Origin: Hyphomonas sediminis | GTDB lineage: Bacteria > Pseudomonadota > Alphaproteobacteria > Caulobacterales > Hyphomonadaceae | NCBI RefSeq assembly: GCF_019679475.1 | Contig: NZ_JAIEZP010000001.1 | Span: 1,550,001-1,614,000 of the forward strand | DNA length: 64,000 bases | Reading direction: 5' to 3' | Part shown: positions 53,170 through 60,418 of the stretch, piece by piece | Numbering within the stretch: position 1 is the first letter of the stretch | Layout: every line of letters starts with the position of its first letter | Notes under the pieces: model-generated | Told to the model about the DNA's origin: nothing | Database searches by the model: none | Seen by the model: only the letters and a program-made list of their open reading frames with translations | Position numbers and translations under genes: made by a program

Positions 53170-53188
53170 GCAACGCGAGGCGCGTTGC
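53170..53188 (-). promoter_or_regulatory. hairpin between glycine riboswitch and gcvT
   Basis: GCAACGCG and CGCGTTGC form a perfect eight-base stem with a three-base loop, 25 bases upstream of the gcvT start. It could be part of the riboswitch expression platform, although it does not contain the ribosome binding site itself. Confidence 0.5.
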
Positions 53189-53195
53189 CAATCCG

Positions 53196-53390
53196 TCGCC
53201 CCCGCTGTCTCGGGCGCCTGAGAGATTCCGCGAGGCGATGCCCTGAAGGGGGCGCCCGGCTTGCTCCTTCGGCGAGGCGTGTTTCAGCCTCTTTCCAGCG
53301 TGTTGGCCCTCTCCCGGTCCTTTTGCCTGAGCGTTTCCGGGGCGGTTGCGCCTTCGGCGGCGGCCGCGATGGGCCACTCTCTCCCGGGAG
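53196..53390 (-). ncRNA. tandem glycine riboswitch
   Basis: On the minus strand the leader contains two glycine aptamers in a row. The first has GGGAGAG, GCCGAAGGCGCAACCGCC, CGGAAACGCTCAGGCAAAAGGACC and GGGAGAG. The second has CGCCGAAGGAGCAAGCC and GAATCTCTCAGGCGCCC. These conserved blocks and the position before gcvT are diagnostic. Paired aptamers in this context usually switch on the glycine-cleavage operon when glycine is in excess. A short open frame that overlaps it is not a gene. Confidence 0.95.
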
Positions 53391-53408
53391 AAGATCTATG
53401 CCGGTCAG

Positions 53409-53930
53409 CTAGCCCGGATTCTCGGGCGCGGCAAGCGGAGCATTTGAGACCGCGACAATCTCAATTCCTGCGGCTTCATAACGGGCATAGCAATTCCGCC
53501 CGTCCCAATTCTCAGGCATTGAGCTACTGTAGCGCTTATTCAGCAGCGAGTTTTCATCTTTTGTGACTAGTACGAGCCTGTATAATCTTTCGAGAGCTGC
53601 TTCGATCTTGCTGGGGGTTACGGAAGTAATCTTAAGCAGTTCATTGCGGATAATTTTTAGAGGGACGGCGTGATCAACAACAAACTTTGTCGGCTGTCCT
53701 TGATCTAACGCCGACTCTGCATTTCGCGAAATGGCGACGTTACTATTGCGAAGGGACTGGGCATGAACTGGGTCGGGATTGTTAAACCAGCGAAGCCGAC
53801 CCGTTTTCCTGAGAAAGGGTGGGCCGGATTTGTAGCCGTGCCATCCGTCGACAAATGATCTGAAAACGGCGAGGTCTCTATCCGCGCGAGATACATAAAG
53901 TTGTAGGTAATCGAGGTACAGCTTTTTCAT
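53409..53930 (-). CDS. orphan AT-rich protein, possibly HNH-like
   Basis: A 173-residue protein with base composition visibly poorer in GC than its neighbours, which suggests recent transfer. The segment KFVVDHAVPLKII followed by LVTKDENSLL and SSMPENWDGRNCYARYEAAGI resembles the His-containing core of some HNH-type proteins. The match is loose and I do not assign nuclease activity. The stop codon is only about 18 bases from the 5' end of the glycine riboswitch, so the gcv promoter must lie within or upstream of this gene. No signal peptide. Confidence 0.65.
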   Translation of the reverse strand: MKKLYLDYLQLYVSRADRDLAVFRSFVDGWHGYKSGPPFLRKTGRLRWFNNPDPVHAQSLRNSNVAISRNAESALDQGQPTKFVVDHAVPLKIIRNELLKITSVTPSKIEAALERLYRLVLVTKDENSLLNKRYSSSMPENWDGRNCYARYEAAGIEIVAVSNAPLAAPENPG

Positions 53931-53990
53931 AATCCTTAGATTGCAATATTGGGGAAAATTTCAATCTTTTTTGTGCGGATAGGAGCCAAT

Positions 53991-54764
53991 TCAGTAGTTC
54001 ACCGCGCGCGTTGCAAAGGAAGTGAGCGTTGCCATCGCCGCCCGCCACGGAAACGGGCCATAGCTGATGCGGCGCACGCCCGCCTGCGCCAGCGCGCCAA
54101 AGCTGGCCGCTTCCGGCCCCGCCATGACATTCACCGGCAGGGGCGACGCCTCGCAAACCTGCCGGATCAGCGACAGGTCCCGCAGGCCGGGTACGAAGAA
54201 ACTGCTGGCGCCAGCGGCGGCAAAGGCCGCGCCGCGGGCGATCACGTCGGCGATCAGGGCGTCATGCGTTTCCGGCTTTGCATTGAGGCAGAGGTCGGTG
54301 CGGGCGTTGATCCAGAAACCGGGCAGGGCTGCGTCTGCGGCGGCGCGCGCGGCGCGCAGGCGGCTTGCCGCTTCCTCCAGCGGGCGCGCGCCCTGGCCCC
54401 CGCCTCCCGGATAGCCATCCTCCAGATTGATGCCGACCGCCCCGGCGCCGATCACCCGCGCGATGTTGGCGCCAAGGCCGTCTTCGCGGGCCGCATACCC
54501 GGCTTCAAAGTCGATCGAGACGGGCAGGTCGACAGCGCCGATGATGCGGGCGGCATGGTCCAGCACAAGATCCAGTGGCACCGCCTCGCCATCGCCCAGG
54601 CCGAGCGCGCCGCCGACCGAGGCGCTGCCGGTGGCCAGGGCGGCGGCGCCTGCTGCGGCTACGGTCCTCGCCGAACCGGCGTCCCAGATGTTGACCAGCA
54701 CCAGCGGCGTGTCCCCGGCGTGCAGCTTTGCGAACTGGGCGAGTTTTTCGGCCTGGCTGGGCAT
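53991..54764 (-). CDS. isocitrate lyase/PEP mutase superfamily enzyme
   Basis: A 257-residue TIM-barrel protein. LVLVNIWDAGSARTVAAAGAAALATGS, PVSIDFEAGYA (metal/substrate Asp and Glu), GINLEDGYPGG, FWINARTDLCL and VMAGPEAASF match the PEP-mutase/oxaloacetate-decarboxylase-like branch. The KKCGH catalytic motif of isocitrate lyase is absent, so it acts on another 2-oxo or phosphonate-like compound. The ATG at 54764 has AAAGGA upstream. It appears to be a single-gene unit. Confidence 0.9.
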   Translation of the reverse strand: MPSQAEKLAQFAKLHAGDTPLVLVNIWDAGSARTVAAAGAAALATGSASVGGALGLGDGEAVPLDLVLDHAARIIGAVDLPVSIDFEAGYAAREDGLGANIARVIGAGAVGINLEDGYPGGGGQGARPLEEAASRLRAARAAADAALPGFWINARTDLCLNAKPETHDALIADVIARGAAFAAAGASSFFVPGLRDLSLIRQVCEASPLPVNVMAGPEAASFGALAQAGVRRISYGPFPWRAAMATLTSFATRAVNY

Positions 54765-54840
54765 GGGCGATCCTTTCGTCTTCAACTGGGAAGAACGATT
54801 AACCTGCGGGCATGTTCCCGCGCGACCCGATTCTTGCGCG

Positions 54841-55209
54841 TCAGCCCTGCGTGTGGCGCACGAGGCGCAGCTCGATGCGCTTGAGTTCGCGCAGGGTGGC
54901 GAGGTGGTTCATGCGCAGCCAGAACCAGGTCTTGATCATGCCGGTGGCGACCATGCCGAAGGTGAACCCGGCAAGCCACAGGCCAACCTCCTGCACGCTG
55001 GCGGCCCGGCTGATCTCATAGGCGCACCACAGCATGCCCACGAAGAACACAAAGCCCAGCACGAAGGCAAAACCGGTCCACAGCTTCATCGGCCCGGTGA
55101 AGGTGGCGCCGAGCTGGCCGAACAGGCTTTCGCCTTCTTCCAGGTTTTTGAGGAACGCCTCGTCCTCAGCCGACAGGCTGTCTTTCAGTCTCGATTCAAA
55201 ACTCGTCAT
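54841..55209 (-). CDS. membrane protein coupled to an ECF sigma factor (possible anti-sigma factor)
   Basis: A 122-residue protein. The first 42 or so residues are soluble and acidic (FESRLKDSLSAEDEAFLKNLEEGESLFGQL), followed by two membrane helices (WTGFAFVLGFVFFVGMLW and LWLAGFTFGMVATGMIKTWFW) and a basic end. Its ATG overlaps the stop of the ECF sigma gene by four bases. Position and topology suggest an anti-sigma role, but there is no zinc-binding HxxxCxxC motif. I do not recognise the family with certainty. Confidence 0.82.
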   Translation of the reverse strand: MTSFESRLKDSLSAEDEAFLKNLEEGESLFGQLGATFTGPMKLWTGFAFVLGFVFFVGMLWCAYEISRAASVQEVGLWLAGFTFGMVATGMIKTWFWLRMNHLATLRELKRIELRLVRHTQG

Positions 55210-55751
55210 GTCAGGTCTCCTTCCAGAAGCGACTTGAGCTGTTGGCGCGCATGAAAGATGCGCGACTTTGCCGTGCCGACGGGGACGCCCGTGGCGGCGG
55301 CTGTTTCGGCAAGGGTCAGCCCCTCGCTGAAATAGAGAATGGCAGCGATGCGGTGTTCCGGGCTCAGCGCGCCGAGCGCCTCGAGGATTGCATGGCGCAG
55401 CGGCGCGGTGGCGGGCTCTGCAGGTTCGATGGCGTCTTCGGCCGGGCCAAAGCGGCGCCGGTCGCCGCTGAGTTTGCGGATCCGGTCTGCGCATTTGCGC
55501 GCCAGGATGCCGTAAGCCCAGGCGGGGAACATGGCGGGGTCGGACAGGCGCAGCCAGCCGCGGCAGATGCCGCCCCAGGCTTCCTGCACCGCGTCGCGTG
55601 CTTCTTCGCCCTCGCCCAGCATCCGCCGGGCGGCGCGCATCAGGCGCGGCTGCCAGCGCGCCGCCAGCCTTTCGGCGGCACGGGCGTCGCCGGAACGCAC
55701 CAGCGTGACGAGCAGTTCGTCATAGATCCGGTCTGTTTCGCTGAGTGCCAT
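55206..55751 (-). CDS. ECF-type RNA polymerase sigma factor
   Basis: A 181-residue sigma-70-family protein with only regions 2 and 4. Region 2 is visible in DARAAERLAARWQPRLMRAARRML and DAVQEAWGGICRGWLRL. Region 4 is in LEALGALSPEHRIAAILYFSEGLTLAETAAATGVPVGTAKSRIFHARQQLK, a helix-turn-helix that reads the -35 element. The ATG at 55751 starts the gene. Its partner is the overlapping downstream membrane protein. The target regulon is unknown. Confidence 0.93.
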   Translation of the reverse strand: MALSETDRIYDELLVTLVRSGDARAAERLAARWQPRLMRAARRMLGEGEEARDAVQEAWGGICRGWLRLSDPAMFPAWAYGILARKCADRIRKLSGDRRRFGPAEDAIEPAEPATAPLRHAILEALGALSPEHRIAAILYFSEGLTLAETAAATGVPVGTAKSRIFHARQQLKSLLEGDLT

Positions 55752-55816
55752 GCCGCGCCCCGCCTTTCATAAGGCCTACCTTTCATAGGGATAGTCGCGC
55801 GGGGGATCGGAAAGGT

Positions 55817-56881
55817 TCAATCCGGCTGAGGAATTGTTTCAGCAGGCACAGGCGCCGGCGCATCGGTCCGGCTCAGCGTCGCGATCACCGGCTGGTGGTC
55901 GGTAATGCGGAAGCCGAGATCGACCCCGCGCACGTCCTCCACCTTCACATTCGGGGAAACGACAAAGCCGTCGATATTGGTCGTGTAGTTCACGCCTGCC
56001 GTGTAGGGCTGCTCATTGGTGCGCACGCTGGGCACGGCGGGATCGATCACCACCTGCCAGCCTGTCCGCAATTCCTCGCGCGGAAAATCGTGGATCCAGA
56101 ACTGGGCTTCATCGTCTGCGGTGTAGGCAAAGTCTGTCGGCGCCAGCCGCATGTTCCAGTCCCCGCCGATGGCAACGGCCTTGCCTTGCTGGTAAAGCGA
56201 CTGGCCAAGATCGAGCACTTCGCGCAGCTGCGCCATGCGCGTATTGGCGCCCTCGTCGAAGGCGGACAGGTGCACGTTCACAATCGCCCATGGCTGGCCG
56301 GAGACTTCAAACTCCGTAACCTGAACATGATAGCGGCGCTTGATGAAGCCCATGATCGTGCCGGGCTCTTCGGTGATGCGAACGATCTGCGTGCCGTCGT
56401 TGGCGCGGCTGGCGAACGTGCCCAGCCCGTGGCGCAGGGACAGGCCGCCCGGCAGCAGGCGCGTGCGGATGTCGGACGAGAAAAACATCGAATAGCCAGG
56501 CAGGGCAGACTTCACGCCCGAGGCCACATCGACGCCATGCGTCAGGAAGCCCGGCCCGGCCATTTCCTGCATCATCACGATGTCTGGCTTTTCCTCACGC
56601 AGCACCGTCTGGATGCCGTCCAGATTCTTGAGCACCACCTTCTTGCCCGGCGGGCGCAGCATCTCTCCGCCATCGGCCTTGAAATCGGATTCTTCGCCAA
56701 GGCCCGCATAGCCGATATTCCAGACCATCAGGCGCAGCGGCGTTTCGGCCTGCGGCAGCGGCGCGTTGGCTTCTAGCCGGGTGACGGGAATGTTCTTGTC
56801 GGACAAGGTCATGCATCCTGCGAGAGAGAGGTAAACGACGAGCAGCGTAATTATCAGCAGCGGGAGTTGCAGCCAGCGCAT
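55817..56881 (-). CDS. endonuclease/exonuclease/phosphatase (EEP) family lipoprotein
   Basis: A 354-residue protein. A lipoprotein-like signal (LPLLIITLLVVYLSLAGC) is followed by the EEP domain: LMVWNIGYAG, IVMMQEMAG with the metal-binding Glu, NVHLSAFDEG, IGGDWNM and a final TDHQPV with the catalytic His. The domain serves nucleases, sphingomyelinases and phosphatases; the extracytoplasmic location favours a phosphodiesterase or lipase-like role. The start shares one base with the stop of the upstream membrane protein (TGATG), so they are coupled. Confidence 0.9.
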   Translation of the reverse strand: MRWLQLPLLIITLLVVYLSLAGCMTLSDKNIPVTRLEANAPLPQAETPLRLMVWNIGYAGLGEESDFKADGGEMLRPPGKKVVLKNLDGIQTVLREEKPDIVMMQEMAGPGFLTHGVDVASGVKSALPGYSMFFSSDIRTRLLPGGLSLRHGLGTFASRANDGTQIVRITEEPGTIMGFIKRRYHVQVTEFEVSGQPWAIVNVHLSAFDEGANTRMAQLREVLDLGQSLYQQGKAVAIGGDWNMRLAPTDFAYTADDEAQFWIHDFPREELRTGWQVVIDPAVPSVRTNEQPYTAGVNYTTNIDGFVVSPNVKVEDVRGVDLGFRITDHQPVIATLSRTDAPAPVPAETIPQPD

Positions 56882-57915
56882 CAGATGCCTTCGCCTTCCT
56901 TGTTGTCGTTGATTGGGCCATGCGACGGGCTTTCCTCCGCCTCAGGACGATTGAACTGCTGCGCCACCCATTGGGCAAGACCCAGCGCAGCGGCGATACC
57001 GCCCCATTCGCTGGAGATGCGCGAGAAGAAGCTGAGCAGCGATTTCTGCTGCATCATCTCGATGGTGATCTGGGAATAGCGCGTCACATATTCAGGCTTC
57101 ATCAGGCCCGTGCGGCTGCGGAACTGTTCCAGCGCGCCGACATATTCGGTGATCACTGAGGCATAGCTGCCCACATAGGTCCATGTGCCCACCACGATCA
57201 CGGCGGTCAGGCCGATCAGCGTGGAAACCAGCGTCAGCAGCACGGCATTGTTGACGAACAGGCTGCGCAGCGGCGTCAGGCGCACAGCCAGGTTGATGGC
57301 AAAGATGCCCGCCATGAACACGAATACCGGCGTCATGCTGTTTTCTGCCTGCTGCAGCATGAACTGGATATCGAGGTAAGACAGCTCCAGCCCGCGCATC
57401 AGCGCGTCCGAACCGGTAACCTCCGGGCCGGGAATATTGCCGATGGCCGCCTGCGCCAGTACGTGAAGCCGGGCAGCATCTGCCGTGGTTTGCTGCACCA
57501 GCAGGAAGATCAGCGCGGCGCCGCCGGCAAAGAAGATGAGGCTAAAAACGCCGTAAACCAGATAGGTCAGCATCAGGCGTGCGCGCTCGCCCGTGTCGGC
57601 GGCCAGCGCCGTGCGCACGCCGTGGATATAGACGACCAGCCCCACCGCCACGAGCACGCCAAGCGTCGCCATCGGGTGGGCTGAAACGATGCCCTCGACC
57701 GAGGCATAGGGCGAGGCGCTGTCGATCATCCACACCATCAGCGCGCCGATGGAGACCAGCAGCATTTCGCCATAGGCGCCGCTGGTGCGCCGCACCGATT
57801 TGCCGACGCGAAAGCGCAGCGAATGGCGCCGCACCCAGATCGGGCCCGCGACAATGTAAGCGATGACGACGGAGGCGATGGCCGCCAGCCATGCCAGTAA
57901 AAGGATCACAGCCAA
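56881..57915 (-). CDS. polytopic membrane protein of unknown function
   Basis: A 344-residue protein with about six membrane helices (AVILLLAWLAAIASVVIAYIVAG, YGEMLLVSIGALMVWMI, PMATLGVLVAVGLVVYI, VYGVFSLIFFAGGAALIFLLV, PVFVFMAGIFAINLAV, TLVSTLIGLTAVIVVGTW). Between the later helices lie soluble segments, including ITIEMMQQKSLLSFFSRISSEWGG. It precedes the EEP gene with a one-base overlap. No family is recognised; an envelope or stress-related role is only suggested by its neighbours. Confidence 0.75.
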   Translation of the reverse strand: MAVILLLAWLAAIASVVIAYIVAGPIWVRRHSLRFRVGKSVRRTSGAYGEMLLVSIGALMVWMIDSASPYASVEGIVSAHPMATLGVLVAVGLVVYIHGVRTALAADTGERARLMLTYLVYGVFSLIFFAGGAALIFLLVQQTTADAARLHVLAQAAIGNIPGPEVTGSDALMRGLELSYLDIQFMLQQAENSMTPVFVFMAGIFAINLAVRLTPLRSLFVNNAVLLTLVSTLIGLTAVIVVGTWTYVGSYASVITEYVGALEQFRSRTGLMKPEYVTRYSQITIEMMQQKSLLSFFSRISSEWGGIAAALGLAQWVAQQFNRPEAEESPSHGPINDNKEGEGI

Positions 57916-57994
57916 TACCCCGTTGCTGCGCCTGCCGGCTCAGTCCCCCCTGAGTGCACGTCTTTGGCAGGCGTTGCAACACCTGCGGCGGGCG

Positions 57995-59128
57995 TCAGGC
58001 CCCCTGCGGGCGGTTGCCGCCAAACCAGCTGCGGATCAGTTCCCAGGCGCTGCGCGAGCCGGCAAGCACCTTCTCCGTCGCGCGTGAGGCATGGGCTGTC
58101 AGCCCGCCCGTGCGCTTCAGCAGGTCGGAGATCACCGAGCCCGATTCCTGCTTCACATCCTCCAGCGCCTCTTCGGAAATTGCGCTCGCCTGAACCGCCG
58201 TCCAGCCCTTGAAGCTGCGGCAGCGGCGCTTGGCGAGATAGCCGAGCTTCAGCGTCATCATCGCATTGATGCCGCCATCCATCACCGGCCCGGCGATCAG
58301 CCCGCCCATCCGCCCCAGCAGGCTGCCGATCACGTCGCCGGTAATGTCGGTCACGTCCTCCAGCGCGCGGGCGGCAACCACGATGGCCGCCACATCGCGC
58401 AGGATGCGCAGACTGCCCATCAGATGGGGCCGGCCAAAATAGATGCGGGAAATCTTGGCGACGAGATTGGCGTTGCGCCAAAGCACGATGAAGGCGTCCA
58501 CCGTGCCGTTCATGGAGAGCGCCGTCGCCACGCCGACGCCGACGGCCTCGGCATGGATCAGCTGGTTCACGCGCTTGTCCAGCGGGGCGAGGAGGGCTTC
58601 CACATGCACGCGCTCGAAGGTTTGCAGGTCGATGGAGAGGGCAAGGGCCTCTTCCGGCGTCGCGCGCGCTGCGCGGGCGGCCAGCTCACGGCCCTTGGCG
58701 ATGCCTGCCTCGATGGCGGCGCGCTCGGCCTGCACTTCGGGGTTTGCCGCCAGCATCTGCAGGTAGCGCACATCATAGCGCAGCCGCGCCGCAATCGCCT
58801 TGGGATCGGGCGCGCGCGCGTCGATCACGATGTCCGGCGGCCGCGCGGCCACCGGCATGGAGAGAAACGCCGCAACGGGCCGCCCCACCAGCCAGGCCAG
58901 CGCCGCCGTCAACGCCACAATGTAAACCAGCCCCGCCATGGGATGCAGGTCATCAAACAGGCGGTAGAACAGGTATCCCTGACCAATCACCATCAGGAAC
59001 GCGATGACCACGAGCACCGTCGCCGCCACCTTCAAAACCCGCCACCCCTGCGCCCACTGCGCCGCGAGTTCCCATTGCTGGGCAGGCTTTTCCACGGGCG
59101 CCGAGGCGGGAACGGGCGCGTTGGCCAT
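57995..59128 (-). CDS. DUF697-containing membrane protein (YcjF-like)
   Basis: A 377-residue protein. Two N-terminal membrane helices (ATVLVVIAFLMVIGQGYLFYR and GLVYIVALTAALAWLVG) are followed by a long soluble region. The DUF697 core (EAVGVGVATALSMNGTVDAFIVLWRNANLVAKISRIYFGRP) is read in two parts around residues 195-235. A C-terminal amphipathic region ends with GGNRPQGA. YcjF-type proteins are often linked to a GTPase partner and envelope stress; no such GTPase is adjacent here. Confidence 0.83.
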   Translation of the reverse strand: MANAPVPASAPVEKPAQQWELAAQWAQGWRVLKVAATVLVVIAFLMVIGQGYLFYRLFDDLHPMAGLVYIVALTAALAWLVGRPVAAFLSMPVAARPPDIVIDARAPDPKAIAARLRYDVRYLQMLAANPEVQAERAAIEAGIAKGRELAARAARATPEEALALSIDLQTFERVHVEALLAPLDKRVNQLIHAEAVGVGVATALSMNGTVDAFIVLWRNANLVAKISRIYFGRPHLMGSLRILRDVAAIVVAARALEDVTDITGDVIGSLLGRMGGLIAGPVMDGGINAMMTLKLGYLAKRRCRSFKGWTAVQASAISEEALEDVKQESGSVISDLLKRTGGLTAHASRATEKVLAGSRSAWELIRSWFGGNRPQGA

Positions 59129-59174
59129 GAGCAGTGTCCTCCAGAATGCAGAGGAGCATTAAGGCCCGCAAACC

Positions 59175-59209
59175 GTAGGTCGGATAGAGGCCAAAGGCCG
59201 AAATCCGAC
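59175..59209 (+). repeat. REP-like palindrome R1 (loop type A)
   Basis: 35 bases beginning with a GTAG header. Arms GTCGGAT and ATCCGAC enclose an inner GGCCAAAGGCC hairpin. It is identical to R3 (60148-60182) and to the inverse of R6 (60419-60453). It lies 74 bases upstream of the RAYT gene. Confidence 0.9.
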
Positions 59210-59282
59210 ATTCCGCTGTGTCCATCCGGTCTCGCCCGCATCGCAATTGCACCGCCCCCAATCCCCGTTAGGATTGCGGCCC

Positions 59283-59741
59283 ATGCCCGCCTATCGCCGC
59301 CTCTACATTCCCGGAGGAACCTATTTCTTCACGGTCAACCTTGCGGATCGCTCCCGCCGGCTGCTCACCGATCACGTCGAGTCGCTGCGGCAATCCTGGC
59401 GTGAGGTGGAGGAGGCCCACGCTTTTACAACGCTGGCGGCTGTCGTGCTTCCAGACCGCCTGCATGTGATCTGGACCCTGCCACCTGATGACGCGGATTT
59501 TTCAACGCGTCTCAGGCTTCTGAAATCCGGTTTCACACGCCGCCTGCGCGCGTCCGGCGTGACCGCCCCGCGTGAGAAAGTCTGGCAAAACCGCTTCTGG
59601 GAACACGCTATCCGAGATGACCGCGACCTCGACGCCCACATCAACTATGTGCACTTCAACCCGGTCAAACACGGCCATGTGGCGGAAGTTTCAGATTGGC
59701 CTTATTCGACCTGGAAACGGTATCACGCGCCGGACGCATAA
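59283..59741 (+). CDS. REP-associated tyrosine transposase (RAYT, Y1/HUH family)
   Basis: A 152-residue protein. YIPGGTYFFTVNLADR, WTLPPDDADFSTRLRLLKSGFTRR, WQNRFWEHAIRDDRDLDAHINYVHFNPVKHG and WPYSTWKRY are the hallmark blocks of RAYTs, which cut single-stranded REP sequences through a tyrosine (here Tyr122). The expected HUH metal motif reads R59-L-H61: the first His (CAC-type codon) is Arg (CGC). That should weaken or abolish metal binding. AGGA lies 11 bases before the ATG. The gene is flanked by REP palindromes R1 and R2 in opposite orientation. It is probably a domesticated or decaying single-copy enzyme. Confidence 0.92.
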   Translation: MPAYRRLYIPGGTYFFTVNLADRSRRLLTDHVESLRQSWREVEEAHAFTTLAAVVLPDRLHVIWTLPPDDADFSTRLRLLKSGFTRRLRASGVTAPREKVWQNRFWEHAIRDDRDLDAHINYVHFNPVKHGHVAEVSDWPYSTWKRYHAPDA

Positions 59742-59758
59742 ATGCGGCGTCCATGTTT

Positions 59759-59789
59759 GTCGGATTTCGCTTCGCTCTATCCGACCTAC
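59759..59789 (-). repeat. REP-like palindrome R2 (loop type B)
   Basis: 31 bases, inverse orientation to R1, ending CCGACCTAC (GTAG header on the minus strand). Arms GTCGGAT and ATCCGAC are the same as in type A, but the loop is AGCGAAGC-like instead of GGCCAAAGGCC. It lies 18 bases after the RAYT stop. Three short CTACGAGG copies follow at 59786-59812. Confidence 0.88.
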
Positions 59790-59819
59790 GAGGCTACTAC
59801 GAGGCTACGAGGCGCGGAG

Positions 59820-59846
59820 CATTTCCCACAAACGTTGTGGGAAATG
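59820..59846. repeat. perfect 11-bp hairpin with AACGT loop
   Basis: CATTTCCCACA (59820-59830) and TGTGGGAAATG (59836-59846) are exact inverses. It lies upstream of the small zinc-ribbon ORF and does not resemble the REP family. It may be a terminator without a T run or a regulatory site. Confidence 0.65.
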
Positions 59847-59890
59847 TGATCAAATGTATGATCATGAGTTCAGCAGAGAGAACTTGCTCG

Positions 59891-60106
59891 ATGAATTGTC
59901 CCTACTGCAATCAAGATCACGTTTGGAATGTGCACCTCAAGTCCAACTCAAAAGAATTGTTCAAAATGTGTTTTGAGTGCGATTCAGTTTGGCCTCCAAC
60001 GATTCCAGTTTCGGCCAACGAGGGGACAAACTTCGAAGCTTATATGGCCGAGATTGGCGCTCCGCCGGATTGGGGCAATTTGCAGAAACTCTCCCCAGCG
60101 TTCTAG
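59891..60106 (+). CDS. small cysteine-rich (zinc-ribbon-like) protein
   Basis: A 71-residue protein from the ATG at 59891, with in-frame ATGs at 59858 and 59864 as alternatives. MNCPYCNQDHVWNVHLKSNSKELFKMCFECDSVW has two CxxC pairs 26 residues apart, consistent with one zinc ribbon. The region is AT-richer than its neighbours and lies between REP copies, so it may be an acquired gene or a remnant. The upstream frame runs back into REP R2, which argues against an earlier start. Confidence 0.5.
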   Translation: MNCPYCNQDHVWNVHLKSNSKELFKMCFECDSVWPPTIPVSANEGTNFEAYMAEIGAPPDWGNLQKLSPAF

Positions 60107-60147
60107 TTGCGGACGTGCCCTTGTGTAGGGGAGCTGCTCCCCAACCC

Positions 60148-60182
60148 GTAGGTCGGATAGAGGCCAAAGGCCGAAATCCGAC
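60148..60182 (+). repeat. REP-like palindrome R3 (loop type A)
   Basis: Identical over 35 bases to R1, same orientation. Together with R4, 24 bases downstream and inverted, it forms a compact A/B pair. Confidence 0.9.
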
Positions 60183-60206
60183 GCGCCCCAAACACCACTC
60201 AACAAT

Positions 60207-60232
60207 GGCGGATTTCGCTGCGCTCTATCGGC
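60207..60232 (-). repeat. REP-like palindrome R4 (loop type B, degenerate)
   Basis: A diverged inverse-orientation copy: GGCGGATTTCGC on the left and CTCTATCGGCC on the right. The GTAG header is lost and one arm base is changed. It pairs with R3. Confidence 0.7.
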
Positions 60233-60362
60233 CAGCGTGAGGATGTAATGTGGTGATGCCCGTTCAATTGCGAAATCCAATCCTGGCGTCTATCGAAACG
60301 AGGACAGAGTCTTTTCGCGAGTGACGCTCAGTTGGGCCCATGAACTCGCGGGCTCGTAGCTC

Positions 60363-60393
60363 GTAGGGCGGATAGAGCGTAGCGAAATCCGCC
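60363..60393 (+). repeat. REP-like palindrome R5 (loop type B)
   Basis: 31 bases starting GTAGGGCGGAT and ending ATCCGCC. The arms carry a compensated change relative to R2 (GGCGGAT/ATCCGCC instead of GTCGGAT/ATCCGAC), so base pairing is kept. It pairs with R6, 25 bases away. Confidence 0.87.
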
Positions 60394-60418
60394 ATCCCAG
60401 AGTGCGGGGCCAGTGTCC

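Noticed and set aside
53138-53377. A 79-codon open frame between gcvT and the riboswitch start
   Set aside because: It coincides with the conserved glycine aptamers; the sequence is RNA-constrained, not coding.
58091-59404. A 437-codon plus-strand frame opposite the DUF697 gene that runs into the RAYT start
   Set aside because: It is a shadow frame crossing REP R1; no protein family is visible.
59175-59789. A classical insertion sequence around the RAYT gene
   Set aside because: There are no target duplications or IS-type terminal repeats; the flanks are REP palindromes and the gene is of the single-copy RAYT type.
59786-59812. Three CTACGAGG copies as a CRISPR-like or tandem array
   Set aside because: The units are only eight bases, with no regular spacers; local slippage next to a REP header is the simpler explanation. 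No CRISPR array is seen anywhere in the window.
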